Origin: Cellulomonas sp. ES6
GTDB taxonomy: Bacteria; Actinomycetota; Actinomycetes; Actinomycetales; Cellulomonadaceae
Assembly (NCBI RefSeq): GCF_030053835.1
Contig: NZ_CP125655.1
Span: forward strand, 1,984,001 to 2,048,000
Direction: 5' to 3'
Length of the DNA: 64,000 nucleotides
The position numbers and the translations under genes are program-made. Shown one piece after another: positions 43,928 to 53,309 of this stretch; position 1 is the first letter of the stretch, and every line of letters begins with the position of its first letter. Under the pieces are notes generated by a model that saw only the letters and a program-made list of their open reading frames with translations, was not told the DNA's origin and did not search any database.

Positions 43928-44635
43928 CTAGCCCCCACCTCCGACACCCCGGCGCTCAGCGGCGAGCGCGCCCGGCGGGACACCCGCCAGCGCCCGGACC
44001 TCGCGCGACAGGTGCGGCTGGTCGGCGTACCCCGCGCGGAGCGCGACCTCGGCGAGCGGCAGCCCGTCGTCCAGCAGCCCCAGCACCCGCTGGAGGCGCA
44101 GCACGCGCCCGAGCGTCCGCGGGCCGTAGCCGAACGCCGCGAGGCTGCGGCGGTGCACCGTCCGCGTCGTCACCCCCAGGGCGTCGGCCACGTCCTCGGC
44201 ACCCCGGCCGGCGGCGACCATCCGGGCCGCGACCGCCACGTCCCGCGGGCGCCCGCCACGTTCCGCCAGCCGGCCCGCCATCAGACGCTCCAGGGCGACG
44301 GCGCCCCCGGCGGCGACCGCGTCGGTCCAGGCCCGCGACAACCGGTCGCCCCAGACGGCCGCGAGGTCGGGCCGCAGGTCGCGCAGCGCGTCCGCCGGGA
44401 CGCCGAGCAGGACGGGCGCGGCACCCGGGGGCAGTCGCACCCCGGAGACGGGTCGCCCCGCCGGCACCGGGCCGGTCGTGTGCGCCGTCGTGTCCGGCCC
44501 CGCCACGAGCAGGCGGCCGTCCGACCACAGCAGGTCCATGCAGCCGTCCGGCAGGACGCGCCCGTCCGCCGCGGACGCGTCGACCGTCCAGACGACCGCG
44601 CCGGGGACCAGCCGCGACGGCCGCTCGACGTACAC
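43928..44635 (-). CDS. AraC family transcriptional regulator
   Basis: The 235-residue protein has an N-terminal sensor part (VLPDGCMDLLWSDGRLLVAG, typical of AraC proteins with the DUF6597-like domain) and a C-terminal AraC DNA-binding domain with two helix-turn-helices (DVADALGVTTRTVHRRSLAAFGYGP and LPLAEVALRAGYADQPHLSREVRALAG). It may control the serine hydrolase gene 65 bases downstream on the same strand. GATACT lies 6 bases before the GTG at 44635. Confidence 0.82.
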   Translation of the reverse strand: MYVERPSRLVPGAVVWTVDASAADGRVLPDGCMDLLWSDGRLLVAGPDTTAHTTGPVPAGRPVSGVRLPPGAAPVLLGVPADALRDLRPDLAAVWGDRLSRAWTDAVAAGGAVALERLMAGRLAERGGRPRDVAVAARMVAAGRGAEDVADALGVTTRTVHRRSLAAFGYGPRTLGRVLRLQRVLGLLDDGLPLAEVALRAGYADQPHLSREVRALAGVPPGALAAERRGVGGGG

Positions 44636-44662
44636 CCGACCAGTATCGCCACGCCCGTGACG

Positions 44663-44708
44663 CGACGAGGGCCGGGCCCGCACCGTGGTGCGGACCCGGC
44701 CCTCGTCG
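44663..44708 (-). terminator. terminator of clpC
   Basis: A 46-base inverted repeat starts with CGACGAGGGCCGGG and ends with CCCGGCCCTCGTCG, about 22 bp of stem with one mismatch and a very small loop. It lies 14 bases past the stop of clpC on the minus strand and isolates it from the AraC gene. Confidence 0.85.
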
Positions 44709-44722
44709 AGGCGGGACCGGCG

Positions 44723-47305
44723 TCAGGCCGGCATCAGGCCCGTGCCGCCGTCACCGGACGACGCGATCGGCGGCGCCGGCGGGACGTCCGCGCCGGAGCC
44801 CGGCGTGCCCGCGGAGTGCGCCCCCACGGCCACCGGCTCCTTCGTGCGCGGCCCCCGGGCCTCGCCGCGGAACGTGAACTCGCCGAGGATGCCCTCGCCG
44901 TGCGCGTCCACGACCACCTGCTGACCCGCGTGCAGCTCCCCGAACAGGATCTTCTCGGACAGCGCGTCCTCGATCTCCCGCTGGATCGCGCGGCGCAGCG
45001 GCCGGGCGCCCAGGACCGGGTCGTAGCCCTTCTCCGAGAGCAGCTTCTTGGCCGCCTCGGTGAGCTCGATGCCCATGTCCTTGTCCCGCAGGCGGGCGTC
45101 GAGCTTGGCGATCATCAGGTCGACGATCGCGAAGATCTCCGGCTGCGAGAGCTGCGGGAACACGACCACGTCGTCGACGCGGTTGAGGAACTCCGGACGG
45201 AAGTGCGTCTTGAGCTCGTCGTTGACCTTCGCCTTCATGCGCTCGTACGACGTCGACAGGTCGCCGCCGGCCTGGAAGCCGGTCTGGACGCCCTTGGCGA
45301 TGTCCCGGGTGCCGAGGTTGGTGGTCATGATGATCACGGTGTTCTTGAAGTCGACCACTCGGCCCTGCGAGTCGGTCAGGCGACCGTCCTCGAGGATCTG
45401 CAGCAGCGAGTTGAAGATGTCCGCGTGGGCCTTCTCGACCTCGTCGAACAGCACGACCGAGAACGGACGACGGCGCACCTTCTCCGTGAGCTGGCCGCCC
45501 TCGTCGTACCCGACGTAGCCGGGGGGCGAGCCGAACAGCCGCGAGACGGTGTGCTTCTCCGAGAACTCGGACATGTCGAGCTGGATCAGCGCGTCCTCGT
45601 CCCCGAACAGGAACTCGGCGAGCGCCTTGGCCAGCTCCGTCTTCCCGACGCCGGTGGGACCGGCGAAGATGAACGACCCACCCGGGCGCTTCGGGTCCTT
45701 CAGACCCGCACGCGTGCGGCGGATGGCCTGCGAGAGCGCCTTGATGGCCGCCTCCTGGCCGACGACCCGCTTGTGCAGCTCGTCCTCCATCTTGAGCAGC
45801 CGGCTCGACTCCTCCTCGGTGAGCTTGAACACCGGGATCCCGGTGGCCAGCGCCAGCACCTCGGCGATGAGCTCCTCGTCGACCTCGGCGACCGCGTCCA
45901 GGTCGCCCGACTTCCAGGCCTTCTCCTTCTCCTGGCGCTTGAGGCCGAGCTGCTTCTCCTGGTCGCGCAGGCGCGCGGCCTTCTCGAAGTCCTGCTCGTC
46001 GATCGCCGACTCCTTGTCGCGGCGCGTCTCGGCGATCTGCTCGTCGAGCTCGCGCAGCTCCGGCGGGGCCGTCATGCGGCGGATGCGCAGGCGGGCGCCG
46101 GCCTCGTCGACCAGGTCGATCGCCTTGTCCGGCAGGAACCGGTCGTTGACGTACCGGTCGGCCAGCGTCGCGGCGGCCACGAGGGCGCCGTCGGTGATCG
46201 AGACGCGGTGGTGCGCCTCGTACCGGTCGCGCAGGCCCTTGAGGATCTCGATGGCGTGCTGGAGGTTCGGCTCAGAGACCTGGATGGGCTGGAACCGGCG
46301 CTCGAGGGCCGGGTCCTTCTCCACGTACTTGCGGTACTCGTCCAGGGTCGTCGCGCCGACGGTCTGCAGCTCGCCGCGGGCCAGCATCGGCTTGAGGATG
46401 CTCGCGGCGTCGATCGCGCCCTCGGCGGCACCCGCACCCACGAGGGTGTGGATCTCGTCGATGAACAGGATGATGTCGCCGCGCGTGCGGATCTCCTTGA
46501 GCACCTTCTTCAGGCGCTCCTCGAAGTCACCGCGGTACCGGGAACCGGCCACCAGGGCGCCGAGGTCCAGCGTGTAGAGCTGCTTGTCCTTCAGCGTCTC
46601 CGGCACGTCGCCCCGGACGATGTCCTGGGCCAGGCCCTCGACGACCGCCGTCTTGCCGACGCCGGGCTCGCCGATCAGCACCGGGTTGTTCTTGGTGCGG
46701 CGGGACAGCACCTGCATGACCCGCTCGATCTCCTTCTCGCGCCCGATGACCGGGTCGAGCTTGCCCTCGCGCGCGGCCTGCGTCAGGTTGCGGCCGAACT
46801 GGTCGAGGACGGCGGAGCCCGAGGGCTGACCCTCCTGCGGGCCGCCGGCCGAGACCGGCTCCTTGCCCTGGTAGCCGGACAGGAGCTGGATGACCTGCTG
46901 GCGGACGCGGTTCAGGTCCGCGCCGAGCTTGCCGAGCACCTGCGCCGCGACGCCCTCGCCCTCGCGGATGAGGCCGAGCAGGATGTGCTCGGTCCCGATG
47001 TAGTTGTGGCCGAGCTGCAGCGCCTCGCGCAGCGACAGCTCCAGCACCTTCTTGGCGCGCGGCGTGAACGGGATGTGCCCGCTGGGGGCCTGCTGGCCCT
47101 CGCCGATGATCTCCTGCACCTGGGCGCGCACCGCGTCGAGCGAGATGTTGAGCGACTCGAGCGCCTTGGCCGCGACACCCTCCCCCTCGTGGATGAGACC
47201 CAGGAGGATGTGCTCGGTGCCGATGTAGTTGTGGTTGAGCATCCGCGCCTCTTCCTGGGCGAGGACGACCACGCGACGGGCTCGGTCCGTGAATCTCTCG
47301 AACAT
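44723..47305 (-). CDS. clpC: ATP-dependent Clp protease ATP-binding subunit ClpC
   Basis: The 860-residue AAA+ unfoldase has two N-terminal Clp repeats ([20 protein letters not shown], then [20 protein letters not shown]), a first AAA domain with [15 protein letters not shown] (about residue 210), a coiled middle domain with a UVR motif ([15 protein letters not shown]), and a second AAA domain with [17 protein letters not shown] (about 550). It hands proteins to ClpP and is essential in many actinobacteria. The tail ([16 protein letters not shown]) is longer than in mycobacteria. The ATG at 47305 has GAGGAG 5 bases upstream; a GTG two codons earlier overlaps this site and is unlikely. It is monocistronic. 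Confidence 0.95.
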   Translation of the reverse strand: MFERFTDRARRVVVLAQEEARMLNHNYIGTEHILLGLIHEGEGVAAKALESLNISLDAVRAQVQEIIGEGQQAPSGHIPFTPRAKKVLELSLREALQLGHNYIGTEHILLGLIREGEGVAAQVLGKLGADLNRVRQQVIQLLSGYQGKEPVSAGGPQEGQPSGSAVLDQFGRNLTQAAREGKLDPVIGREKEIERVMQVLSRRTKNNPVLIGEPGVGKTAVVEGLAQDIVRGDVPETLKDKQLYTLDLGALVAGSRYRGDFEERLKKVLKEIRTRGDIILFIDEIHTLVGAGAAEGAIDAASILKPMLARGELQTVGATTLDEYRKYVEKDPALERRFQPIQVSEPNLQHAIEILKGLRDRYEAHHRVSITDGALVAAATLADRYVNDRFLPDKAIDLVDEAGARLRIRRMTAPPELRELDEQIAETRRDKESAIDEQDFEKAARLRDQEKQLGLKRQEKEKAWKSGDLDAVAEVDEELIAEVLALATGIPVFKLTEEESSRLLKMEDELHKRVVGQEAAIKALSQAIRRTRAGLKDPKRPGGSFIFAGPTGVGKTELAKALAEFLFGDEDALIQLDMSEFSEKHTVSRLFGSPPGYVGYDEGGQLTEKVRRRPFSVVLFDEVEKAHADIFNSLLQILEDGRLTDSQGRVVDFKNTVIIMTTNLGTRDIAKGVQTGFQAGGDLSTSYERMKAKVNDELKTHFRPEFLNRVDDVVVFPQLSQPEIFAIVDLMIAKLDARLRDKDMGIELTEAAKKLLSEKGYDPVLGARPLRRAIQREIEDALSEKILFGELHAGQQVVVDAHGEGILGEFTFRGEARGPRTKEPVAVGAHSAGTPGSGADVPPAPPIASSGDGGTGLMPA

Positions 47306-47479
47306 GTGCACTCCTCACGAGCGGCGTGCTCGCCGCGCGACCCGGCCCGTTGACCCGGGGTCGACACGCACGACGAGTCGGCGTTGTTCGATGCTAACGG
47401 CGGGGTGTGTCGCGGGCGTCCCGTGTTCGCCCCTGGCGTGACGGCGGAAGGGGTGACCCGGCTGCTGCGGACCGGGCCG

Positions 47480-47836
47480 TCAGCCCGCCGCGTGGGCCTC
47501 GAGGTACTCGGCGGCGGCGGACCGCAGCACCTCCGACAGGTCGCGGTGCTCGGCGGCGGCCTGCGCGCGCATCCGCTGGTCGAGCGAGCGCGGCACCCGG
47601 TACCGCCACGTGGGCGAGGGTCCGACGCCGCCCTCCTCGAGCGGCGGGCGGCCCGGACGGCTCCGTTCGACCAGGGCGCGGCTCGCGGCGTCGTCGGTGG
47701 CGGCCTCCTCGAGCAGGGCGCGCGACGCCGCACGTGCCGCGGCGCCGCGGAGGACCTCGGCCCCGGGCCGCACCGCCGGCTCGTCCGACGCGGCCCACTC
47801 GCCGAGGGTGTCCGGCCGCTCGCCGTCCCGCGTCAT
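47480..47836 (-). CDS. ribbon-helix-helix-like small protein
   Basis: The 118-residue protein has an Ala/Arg/Glu-rich N-terminus and ends in TWRYRVPRSLDQRMRAQAAA then EHRDLSEVLRSAAAEYLEAH (about residues 75-115), a strand followed by two helices as in CopG/Arc-type DNA-binding proteins or antitoxins. No toxin gene is next to it. Starts at 47836 or 47845 are both possible behind the GGGGAGGG string. The function is not known. Confidence 0.6.
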   Translation of the reverse strand: MTRDGERPDTLGEWAASDEPAVRPGAEVLRGAAARAASRALLEEAATDDAASRALVERSRPGRPPLEEGGVGPSPTWRYRVPRSLDQRMRAQAAAEHRDLSEVLRSAAAEYLEAHAAG

Positions 47837-47968
47837 CGCCCTCATCCCTCCCCGTGCTTGTCCACGCTGTCCGCCCACCTGATCGCCATCCCCGCACCGA
47901 AACCACGGCCGAGACGATTAGTGTGACACAGAACCCACCAGCCGTGACAGCCGTCAGCACGGCTCCGG

Positions 47969-49609
47969 TCAGTACGTGAACTGCGCGACGCGCGACCGGA
48001 GCTCTTCCGACATGCGCGCGAGCTCGCGGACCGCTCCGCCGACCTGCCCGACGATCTGCGACGACGACGCGGCGGCGGAGGCGACGCCGGTGATGTTCGT
48101 GGCGATCTCTCCCGAGCCCGTCGCGGCCTCGGCCACGGAGCGGGACATCTCGTTGGTCGTGGCGGTCTGCTCCTCCACGGCCGAGGCGATCGTCAGCTGG
48201 TAGTCGTTGATCGACGCGATGATCTGGGAGATCTCCCCGATCGCGGCCACCGCACCCGTGGTGTCGCCCTGGATCGCCTCCACCCGCCGGGCGATGTCCT
48301 CCGTCGCCTTCGCCGTCTCCTGCGCCAGTTCCTTCACCTCGCCGGCGACCACCGCGAAGCCCTTGCCCGCCTCACCGGCCCGAGCCGCCTCGATCGTCGC
48401 GTTCAGCGCCAGCAGGTTCGTCTGCTCCGCGATCGACGTGATGACCTTCACCACGTTCCCGATCTCCTGCGACGAGGACCCCAGGCGCGCGACCTGCTCG
48501 TTGGTCGTGGCCGCCGCCGACGTCGCCTGACCGGCGACCTTCGCCGCCTGCGACGCGTTCTGCGCGATCTCCCGGATGCTCGCCCCCATCTGCTCGGCAC
48601 CCGCCGCGACCGTCTGCACGTTGCGCGACACCTGCTCCGCGGCAGCCGCCACCACACCCGCTTGCGCGGACGTCTCGTCGGTGCCGGCGGCGACCTCGGC
48701 GGACGCCGCGGACAGCTCCTCGGCGGCGGACGCCACGGTGTGCGCCGTCTCGACCACGCCGGCCATCGCCGCCCGCAGGCTGGTCTGCGCGGTGGCGAGC
48801 GCCGACGCCATCTCGCCGAGCTCGTCGCGGGTGCGCACGTCGGGCACCTGGGTGAGGTCCCCGGTAGCCATCGCCTCGGCGGTCGCGCGGACGCGGCCGG
48901 CGGCGCGGGCCATCGACGAGGAGGTCCGCAGCCCCAGGAGCAGCGCGAGCGCGACCCCCAGCGCGATGACGACCCCGGTCGCGACGCGCCCGGTGCGGGC
49001 GGTCGACGCGGCGTCCTGCGTCGCCGTGACCGTCCGGTCACGCAGCGAGTCCAGCAGGGACGTGGTCGCGTCGCCGATCGCGTAGTAGACGTCGTAGGCG
49101 TCACCGGTGACGAGCGCGTCGCCGGCGTCGAGCGACTCGGGGGTGCCCTCGCGGTACGCCTCCACGACGCGGTCGTCCGCCGCGAAGAAGTCGTCCCAGA
49201 GCGACACGATGTCCGAGAACGTCGACCGCTCCTCGGGGGTGAGCGCGCCGGTGTCCACCGTCGCGAGCGTGTCGCGCAGGCTCTGCGCCGAGTCCAGGTA
49301 GCCGGCGCGGTTCGGGTTGGCGTCGGCGACGGCCTCGGGCCCGCCGATCCGCCGCGTGTCCCACGCGTACGCCACCTGCCAGCCGGACACGTCCGAGTTC
49401 ATGGTGCGGACCTCGCCGACCTGGGTCGAGACCTCCTGCAGGTCCGCGAGACGCTCGTTCGCCTCGGACACGCCACCGAGCGCCACCTGCGAGGCGACGC
49501 CCGCGGCGACGGCCGTGGCCGCCCCGATCGCCGCGACGCCCAGGACCTTCGCCCGGACCCCCGTCCACCGCCGCGTTCCCGACGTCGGCTGCCCCGGTGC
49601 TGCTGCCAT
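47969..49609 (-). CDS. methyl-accepting chemotaxis protein
   Basis: The 546-residue receptor has a first membrane helix ([20 protein letters not shown], about residues 25-45), an extracellular four-helix sensor of about 155 residues, a second helix ([19 protein letters not shown], about 208-226), a HAMP domain with [20 protein letters not shown], and the signalling domain with the conserved tip [20 protein letters not shown]. No CheB/CheR-binding pentapeptide is found at the C-terminus. It implies that the organism is motile or has a chemosensory array; no other che or flagellar gene is in the window. GGAGGG precedes the ATG. Confidence 0.92.
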   Translation of the reverse strand: MAAAPGQPTSGTRRWTGVRAKVLGVAAIGAATAVAAGVASQVALGGVSEANERLADLQEVSTQVGEVRTMNSDVSGWQVAYAWDTRRIGGPEAVADANPNRAGYLDSAQSLRDTLATVDTGALTPEERSTFSDIVSLWDDFFAADDRVVEAYREGTPESLDAGDALVTGDAYDVYYAIGDATTSLLDSLRDRTVTATQDAASTARTGRVATGVVIALGVALALLLGLRTSSSMARAAGRVRATAEAMATGDLTQVPDVRTRDELGEMASALATAQTSLRAAMAGVVETAHTVASAAEELSAASAEVAAGTDETSAQAGVVAAAAEQVSRNVQTVAAGAEQMGASIREIAQNASQAAKVAGQATSAAATTNEQVARLGSSSQEIGNVVKVITSIAEQTNLLALNATIEAARAGEAGKGFAVVAGEVKELAQETAKATEDIARRVEAIQGDTTGAVAAIGEISQIIASINDYQLTIASAVEEQTATTNEMSRSVAEAATGSGEIATNITGVASAAASSSQIVGQVGGAVRELARMSEELRSRVAQFTY

Positions 49610-49786
49610 GTGTCACACCCTCCACCGTGTCGTCCCCCCGCGTGCGGCCGATCGGCTCGCGCGGCGGGCGTCTGAGCGGTCCGGCGAGCGGCGTCCGCCA
49701 CACCCGCCCACCCGCCGCTCACCCGCCGCCCGGCCCCCGCAGCCGCCGGCGCGGGCCGACGCGGGCGACCCTGGGACACTGGACCC

Positions 49787-50653
49787 GTGCCGACCTCCAC
49801 CGCCGTGCCCGTGACCGACCCGCCCGCGCTCCCCCAGGACCTCGACATCCGGCTGGTGGTGTCCGACATGGACGGGTCGCTGCTCGACGAGCAGGGCCGC
49901 GTGCCGGAGGCGTTCTGGCCGGTGCTGGAGGAGCTGGAGCGCCGGGGCATCGCGTTCTGCCCGGCCAGCGGACGCCAGTACGCGAACCTGCGCGAGCTGT
50001 TCCGGCAGCACGGCCGCGACCTGGTGTGCATCGCCGAGAACGGGGCGTACGTGGGCCAGGGCGACGTGGCGCTGTCCACCGACCCGCTGCCGGCGCACGA
50101 CGTGCCGGGGGTCGTCGGGCGGGTGCGGGGCCTCGCGGCGGCGGGCCGCGACGTCGGCATGGTGCTGTGCGGCCGGCGCGCCGGGTACGTCGAGCGCGGC
50201 GACGGCCCGTTCTTCGAGCACGCCGCGCGGCACTACGCGTGGCTGGAGCAGGTGGACGACCTGACCGCGGTCGACGACGAGGTGCTGAAGATCGCGGTCT
50301 TCGACTTCGGCTCGGTCGAGGAGGCCACCGCGCCGGCGTTCGCGGACCTGGAGCCGCGGCTGCGGGTGCTCGTGTCGGGTCAGCACTGGCTCGACGTGAT
50401 GAACCCCGACGCCGACAAGGGCCACGCGCTGCGCCGCGTCCAGGAACGGCTCGGCGTGACGGCCGCGCAGACGATGGCGTTCGGGGACTACCTGAACGAC
50501 GCGGGTCTGCTGGACGCCGCGCAGTGGTCGTTCGCGATGGACAACGCGCACCCGGACGTGCGGGCCCGGGCGCGGTACGTCGTGCCGTCGAACGCCCGCC
50601 ACGGCGTGGTCCTCACGCTGGAGGCGCTGCTCGCCACGACGCCCGGAGCCTGA
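49787..50653 (+). CDS. HAD-superfamily hydrolase, Cof type
   Basis: The 288-residue protein is a HAD phosphatase of subfamily IIB (Cof/YbiV-like). Motif I is VVSDMDGSLLDEQG (nucleophile Asp about residue 25), motif II lies around CPASGRQYANLRELF, motif III is the DADKGHAL lysine and motif IV is AFGDYLNDAGLLDAA. Such enzymes dephosphorylate sugar phosphates and flavin or PLP precursors with broad specificity. GACACT lies 6 bases before the GTG at 49787, so it is probably leaderless; it is divergent from the chemotaxis receptor gene. Confidence 0.88.
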   Translation: MPTSTAVPVTDPPALPQDLDIRLVVSDMDGSLLDEQGRVPEAFWPVLEELERRGIAFCPASGRQYANLRELFRQHGRDLVCIAENGAYVGQGDVALSTDPLPAHDVPGVVGRVRGLAAAGRDVGMVLCGRRAGYVERGDGPFFEHAARHYAWLEQVDDLTAVDDEVLKIAVFDFGSVEEATAPAFADLEPRLRVLVSGQHWLDVMNPDADKGHALRRVQERLGVTAAQTMAFGDYLNDAGLLDAAQWSFAMDNAHPDVRARARYVVPSNARHGVVLTLEALLATTPGA

Positions 50654-50696
50654 CCGCGACCAGGGGTCGCTACCAGGAGGTCGCCACCGAGGCTCG

Positions 50697-51170
50697 CTAC
50701 CAGGGGTGCAGCGGCGGCGCCTCGCCCGGGTACTGCTCGAACACGGCCCGCTCCCCGGCCGTGAACGCGCGCGGCTCGTGGGTCCCGCGGTCGAGCTGGA
50801 CCATGCGGGAGCGGGCGCTCAGGTAGACGACGGGGTCGTCGCCGTCGGGGTCGAGCACCTCGTAGGCGAAGTCCACCGAGGACCGCCCGATGCGGGGCAC
50901 CCAGACGTCCACCGCGACGGGCGCCGGCCGGAAGGACAGCGGCGCGAGGTACTCGATCTCGTGCTTGACCACCACCAGCAGCGAGTCGGTGGGCCGCCCG
51001 GCGGGGTCGACGCCCATCGAGGGGAACAGCGCGAACCGCGCGTCGTCGAGGAACCGCAGGTAGGCGGCGTTGTTGACGTGCGCGAACAGGTCGACGTCGG
51101 ACCAGCGGACCTGCATGGTGACGCGTCCGCGCCGTCCGTCGGGCGAGGTGCGGGCGAGGGTGTCGGTCAC
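50697..51170 (-). CDS. acyl-CoA thioesterase (4HBT hot-dog fold)
   Basis: The 157-residue protein has the 4-hydroxybenzoyl-CoA thioesterase signature RWSDVDLFAHVNNAAYLRFLDDAR (Asp-x-x-x-H-x-N-N-x-x-Y, about residues 23-46) and the strand VVKHEIEYLAPLSFRPAPVAVDVWV. It should hydrolyse an acyl-CoA. Its GTG start overlaps the stop of the upstream PhnB-like gene by 4 bases (51167-51170), so translation is coupled, though the two functions have no obvious link. Confidence 0.85.
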   Translation of the reverse strand: MTDTLARTSPDGRRGRVTMQVRWSDVDLFAHVNNAAYLRFLDDARFALFPSMGVDPAGRPTDSLLVVVKHEIEYLAPLSFRPAPVAVDVWVPRIGRSSVDFAYEVLDPDGDDPVVYLSARSRMVQLDRGTHEPRAFTAGERAVFEQYPGEAPPLHPW

Positions 51171-51664
51171 CGGGTCAGCGTAGGTCCGCCGTCGGCGGCC
51201 GCCCGCAGCGCCGCGACGTCGAGCTTCTGCATGCCCAGCATCGCCTGCGTCGCGCGGCCGGCGCGGTCCGGGTCGGGGTCCTGCAGGAGCTCGTCGAGCG
51301 CGCGCGGGACGACCTGCCACGACAGGCCGAACCGGTCCTTGAGCCAGCCGCACTGCGAGGGCTCGCCGCCGCCCGCGAGCAGGCCGTCCCAGACGCGGTC
51401 CAGCTCCGCCTGGTCGTCGACGGTCACGACGAACGAGAACGCCTCCGTGAACGGGAACTGCGGCCCGGCGTTGAGGGCCTCCACGGGCACGCCGTCGAGC
51501 TCGAACGACACCGACATCACCGAGCCGCCGACGCCGCCCGGCGACCCCTCGGGGTACCGGCGGGTGCCCAGCACCCGGGAGCGCGGGATCAGCGACACGT
51601 ACAGCGCGGCGGCCTGCTCGGCCTCGCGGTCGAACCACAGGAACGGGTGCACGGTCGTCGCCAC
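51167..51664 (-). CDS. PhnB-like VOC family protein
   Basis: The 165-residue protein is a PhnB/3-demethylubiquinone-methyltransferase-like VOC protein: VHPFLWFDREAEQAAALYVSLIPRSRV at the start, FTFV-like FSFVVTVDDQAELDRVWDGLLAGGGEPSQCGWLKDRFGLSWQ in the middle and GRATQAMLGMQKLDVAALRAA at the end. Despite old annotations, no methyltransferase activity is expected; the function of the family is unsettled. GAGGAGG precedes the GTG start. It forms a two-gene unit with the thioesterase. Confidence 0.85.
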   Translation of the reverse strand: MATTVHPFLWFDREAEQAAALYVSLIPRSRVLGTRRYPEGSPGGVGGSVMSVSFELDGVPVEALNAGPQFPFTEAFSFVVTVDDQAELDRVWDGLLAGGGEPSQCGWLKDRFGLSWQVVPRALDELLQDPDPDRAGRATQAMLGMQKLDVAALRAAADGGPTLTR

Positions 51665-51756
51665 GGGAGGCCTCCTCGACTCGGGCTCCCAGTGTGCGCC
51701 GGGCGGCCCCGCGGCGTCACCGCCCGCCGTCGCGTCGCCGCCGCGCCGCCCCTCCG

Positions 51757-53202
51757 TCACCGTGCCGCCGCGAGCCTCCCCGGCGCCAGCCTCCCCGCCG
51801 TCGCCGCGACCGGCGCGACGAGGGCCGCGGGGAGCAGGAACGCCAGCGCCAGCCCGGGACCGTCGGCGAGCAGCCCCACCGCCACCGCCCCGAGCACCGC
51901 TCCGGCGTAGTTGAAGACGTTCACGCGGGCGACGACCTCGTCGACGCGGTCCGGGTCGAGGTCGCCCGCCGCGGAGAACGCCAGCGGCACGAGCGCTCCC
52001 ACCCCGACCCCGACGACGGCGAAGCCCGCGACGGCGGCGACCGGGCTGGGCACCAGCGCCACGAGGACCAGCCCCACCGCGGCGGCCACGGCCGTCGTCG
52101 CGACCAGCGGCCCGCGGCCCGTCCGGGTCACCAGCCGGTCGCCCGCCAGGCGGGTCAGGAGGATCGCGGCCTGGTACGCGGCGTACCCGAGCGGGGCCAC
52201 GGCGGCGGACGCCAGCAGCACGTCGTGCAGGTAGACGGTGCTCCAGGTGCTCACCGCCGAGTCGGCGACGAACGCGGCCAGCACGACGCTGCCGACCAGC
52301 CAGATGCCGCGCGTCGGGAGCGGGCGCCGGGGCGGGCCGGGCGGCAGCAGCACGCCGGGGGCGACTCCGGGCACGGCCGAGCCGGGGGCGGCCCCGCCCG
52401 CGGGCGCGGACACCGCGGCGACGGGGTCCCCCGCACCGGCGGTCGCCGCCGGGCCGGGCGCCCCCGCGAGCGCCAGGTCGGTGCCGACCAGCCGGTGCCG
52501 GCCCAGCAGCAGCGCCCCGGCGAGCACGACCGCCGCGACCACCAGCGCCCCCGCGGCGCCGGGCACGGCAGCCGCGCCGACCAGCGCCGACATGACGAGC
52601 GCCCCCAGCACGGCCGCGGCCGTGTAGCAGGCGAAGAACCCGGACATCACCGGGCGGCCGTAGCGGCGCTGCACGAGGACCCCCTGGATCCCGCCGGCGG
52701 CGTCCACCATCCCGAGCCCCAGGCCGTACACCGCGAACCCGGCGACGAACGGCACCATCGGCGTCGACCCGGCGACGAGCGGCAGGGCGACCGCCTGCAC
52801 CCCCAGGCCGGCGAGCAGGGCGCGGCGGCTGCCCCGCCGGGTCGCGAGCCTCTCGGCGACGACCGACCCGGCGGCCGCCGCCACGCACACCAGCAGCACG
52901 ACGAGCGACACGGCGGTGTCGTCGATCCCCTGCCGCTGCTTGAACGCCGGCAGCGCGGTGACGACGGTCGCGTAGCCGAAGCCCTGCGCCGCGTACGCCG
53001 CCCCGACGGCCACCCGGGCCGGGACGGGCGGAGGCGTCGCGCCGCCCGCGTCCGCCCCGCTCCCCGCGGGCCCGGCCCCCGGCCCGGTCGCTCCCGCAGC
53101 GGGCCCGGCCCCCGGCCCGGTCGCTCCCGCAGCGGGCCCGGCCCCCGGCCCGGTCGCTCCCGCCGCCGTCCGCGCCGCGGCCGTCCCCTCGTCCGTCGTC
53201 AT
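51757..53202 (-). CDS. MFS transporter with repeated N-terminal arm
   Basis: The 481-residue protein has about 12 hydrophobic segments and MFS features: FKQRQGIDDTAVSLVVLLVC, ERLATRRGSRRALLAG in the helix 2-3 loop and YGLGLGMVDAAGGIQGVLVQ. The N-terminal 45 residues are cytosolic and hold three copies of the 11-residue unit AAGATGPGAGP encoded by a perfect 33-bp tandem repeat. A second Pro/Gly-rich loop separates the two halves. It is the last gene of the SDR-TetR-SCP2-aminotransferase cluster, 107 bases after the aminotransferase, and may export the pathway product. The substrate is unknown. Confidence 0.78.
   Translation of the reverse strand: MTTDEGTAAARTAAGATGPGAGPAAGATGPGAGPAAGATGPGAGPAGSGADAGGATPPPVPARVAVGAAYAAQGFGYATVVTALPAFKQRQGIDDTAVSLVVLLVCVAAAAGSVVAERLATRRGSRRALLAGLGVQAVALPLVAGSTPMVPFVAGFAVYGLGLGMVDAAGGIQGVLVQRRYGRPVMSGFFACYTAAAVLGALVMSALVGAAAVPGAAGALVVAAVVLAGALLLGRHRLVGTDLALAGAPGPAATAGAGDPVAAVSAPAGGAAPGSAVPGVAPGVLLPPGPPRRPLPTRGIWLVGSVVLAAFVADSAVSTWSTVYLHDVLLASAAVAPLGYAAYQAAILLTRLAGDRLVTRTGRGPLVATTAVAAAVGLVLVALVPSPVAAVAGFAVVGVGVGALVPLAFSAAGDLDPDRVDEVVARVNVFNYAGAVLGAVAVGLLADGPGLALAFLLPAALVAPVAATAGRLAPGRLAAAR
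53067..53165. repeat. 33-bp perfect tandem repeat, three copies
   Basis: Units at 53067-53099, 53100-53132 and 53133-53165 are identical apart from the last bases of the third. They encode the AAGATGPGAGP units of the MFS transporter arm and keep the frame, so copy number may differ between strains without breaking the gene. Confidence 0.85.
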
Positions 53203-53309
53203 GGCCTGCACCTCTCGCCCGTGCCCCGCCGGCGCGGGTGCGCCGGCGTCGTGGTGCCGTCGTGCCGTCCTGCGTGCCCGGGTCGCCGTCGGCGCCCCGG
53301 GACCCCCGC

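Noticed and set aside
50650..50710. Short GCTACCAGG direct repeats between the HAD and thioesterase genes
   Set aside because: Only two short copies, one overlapping the stop codon; no sign of function beyond chance in a GC-rich spacer.
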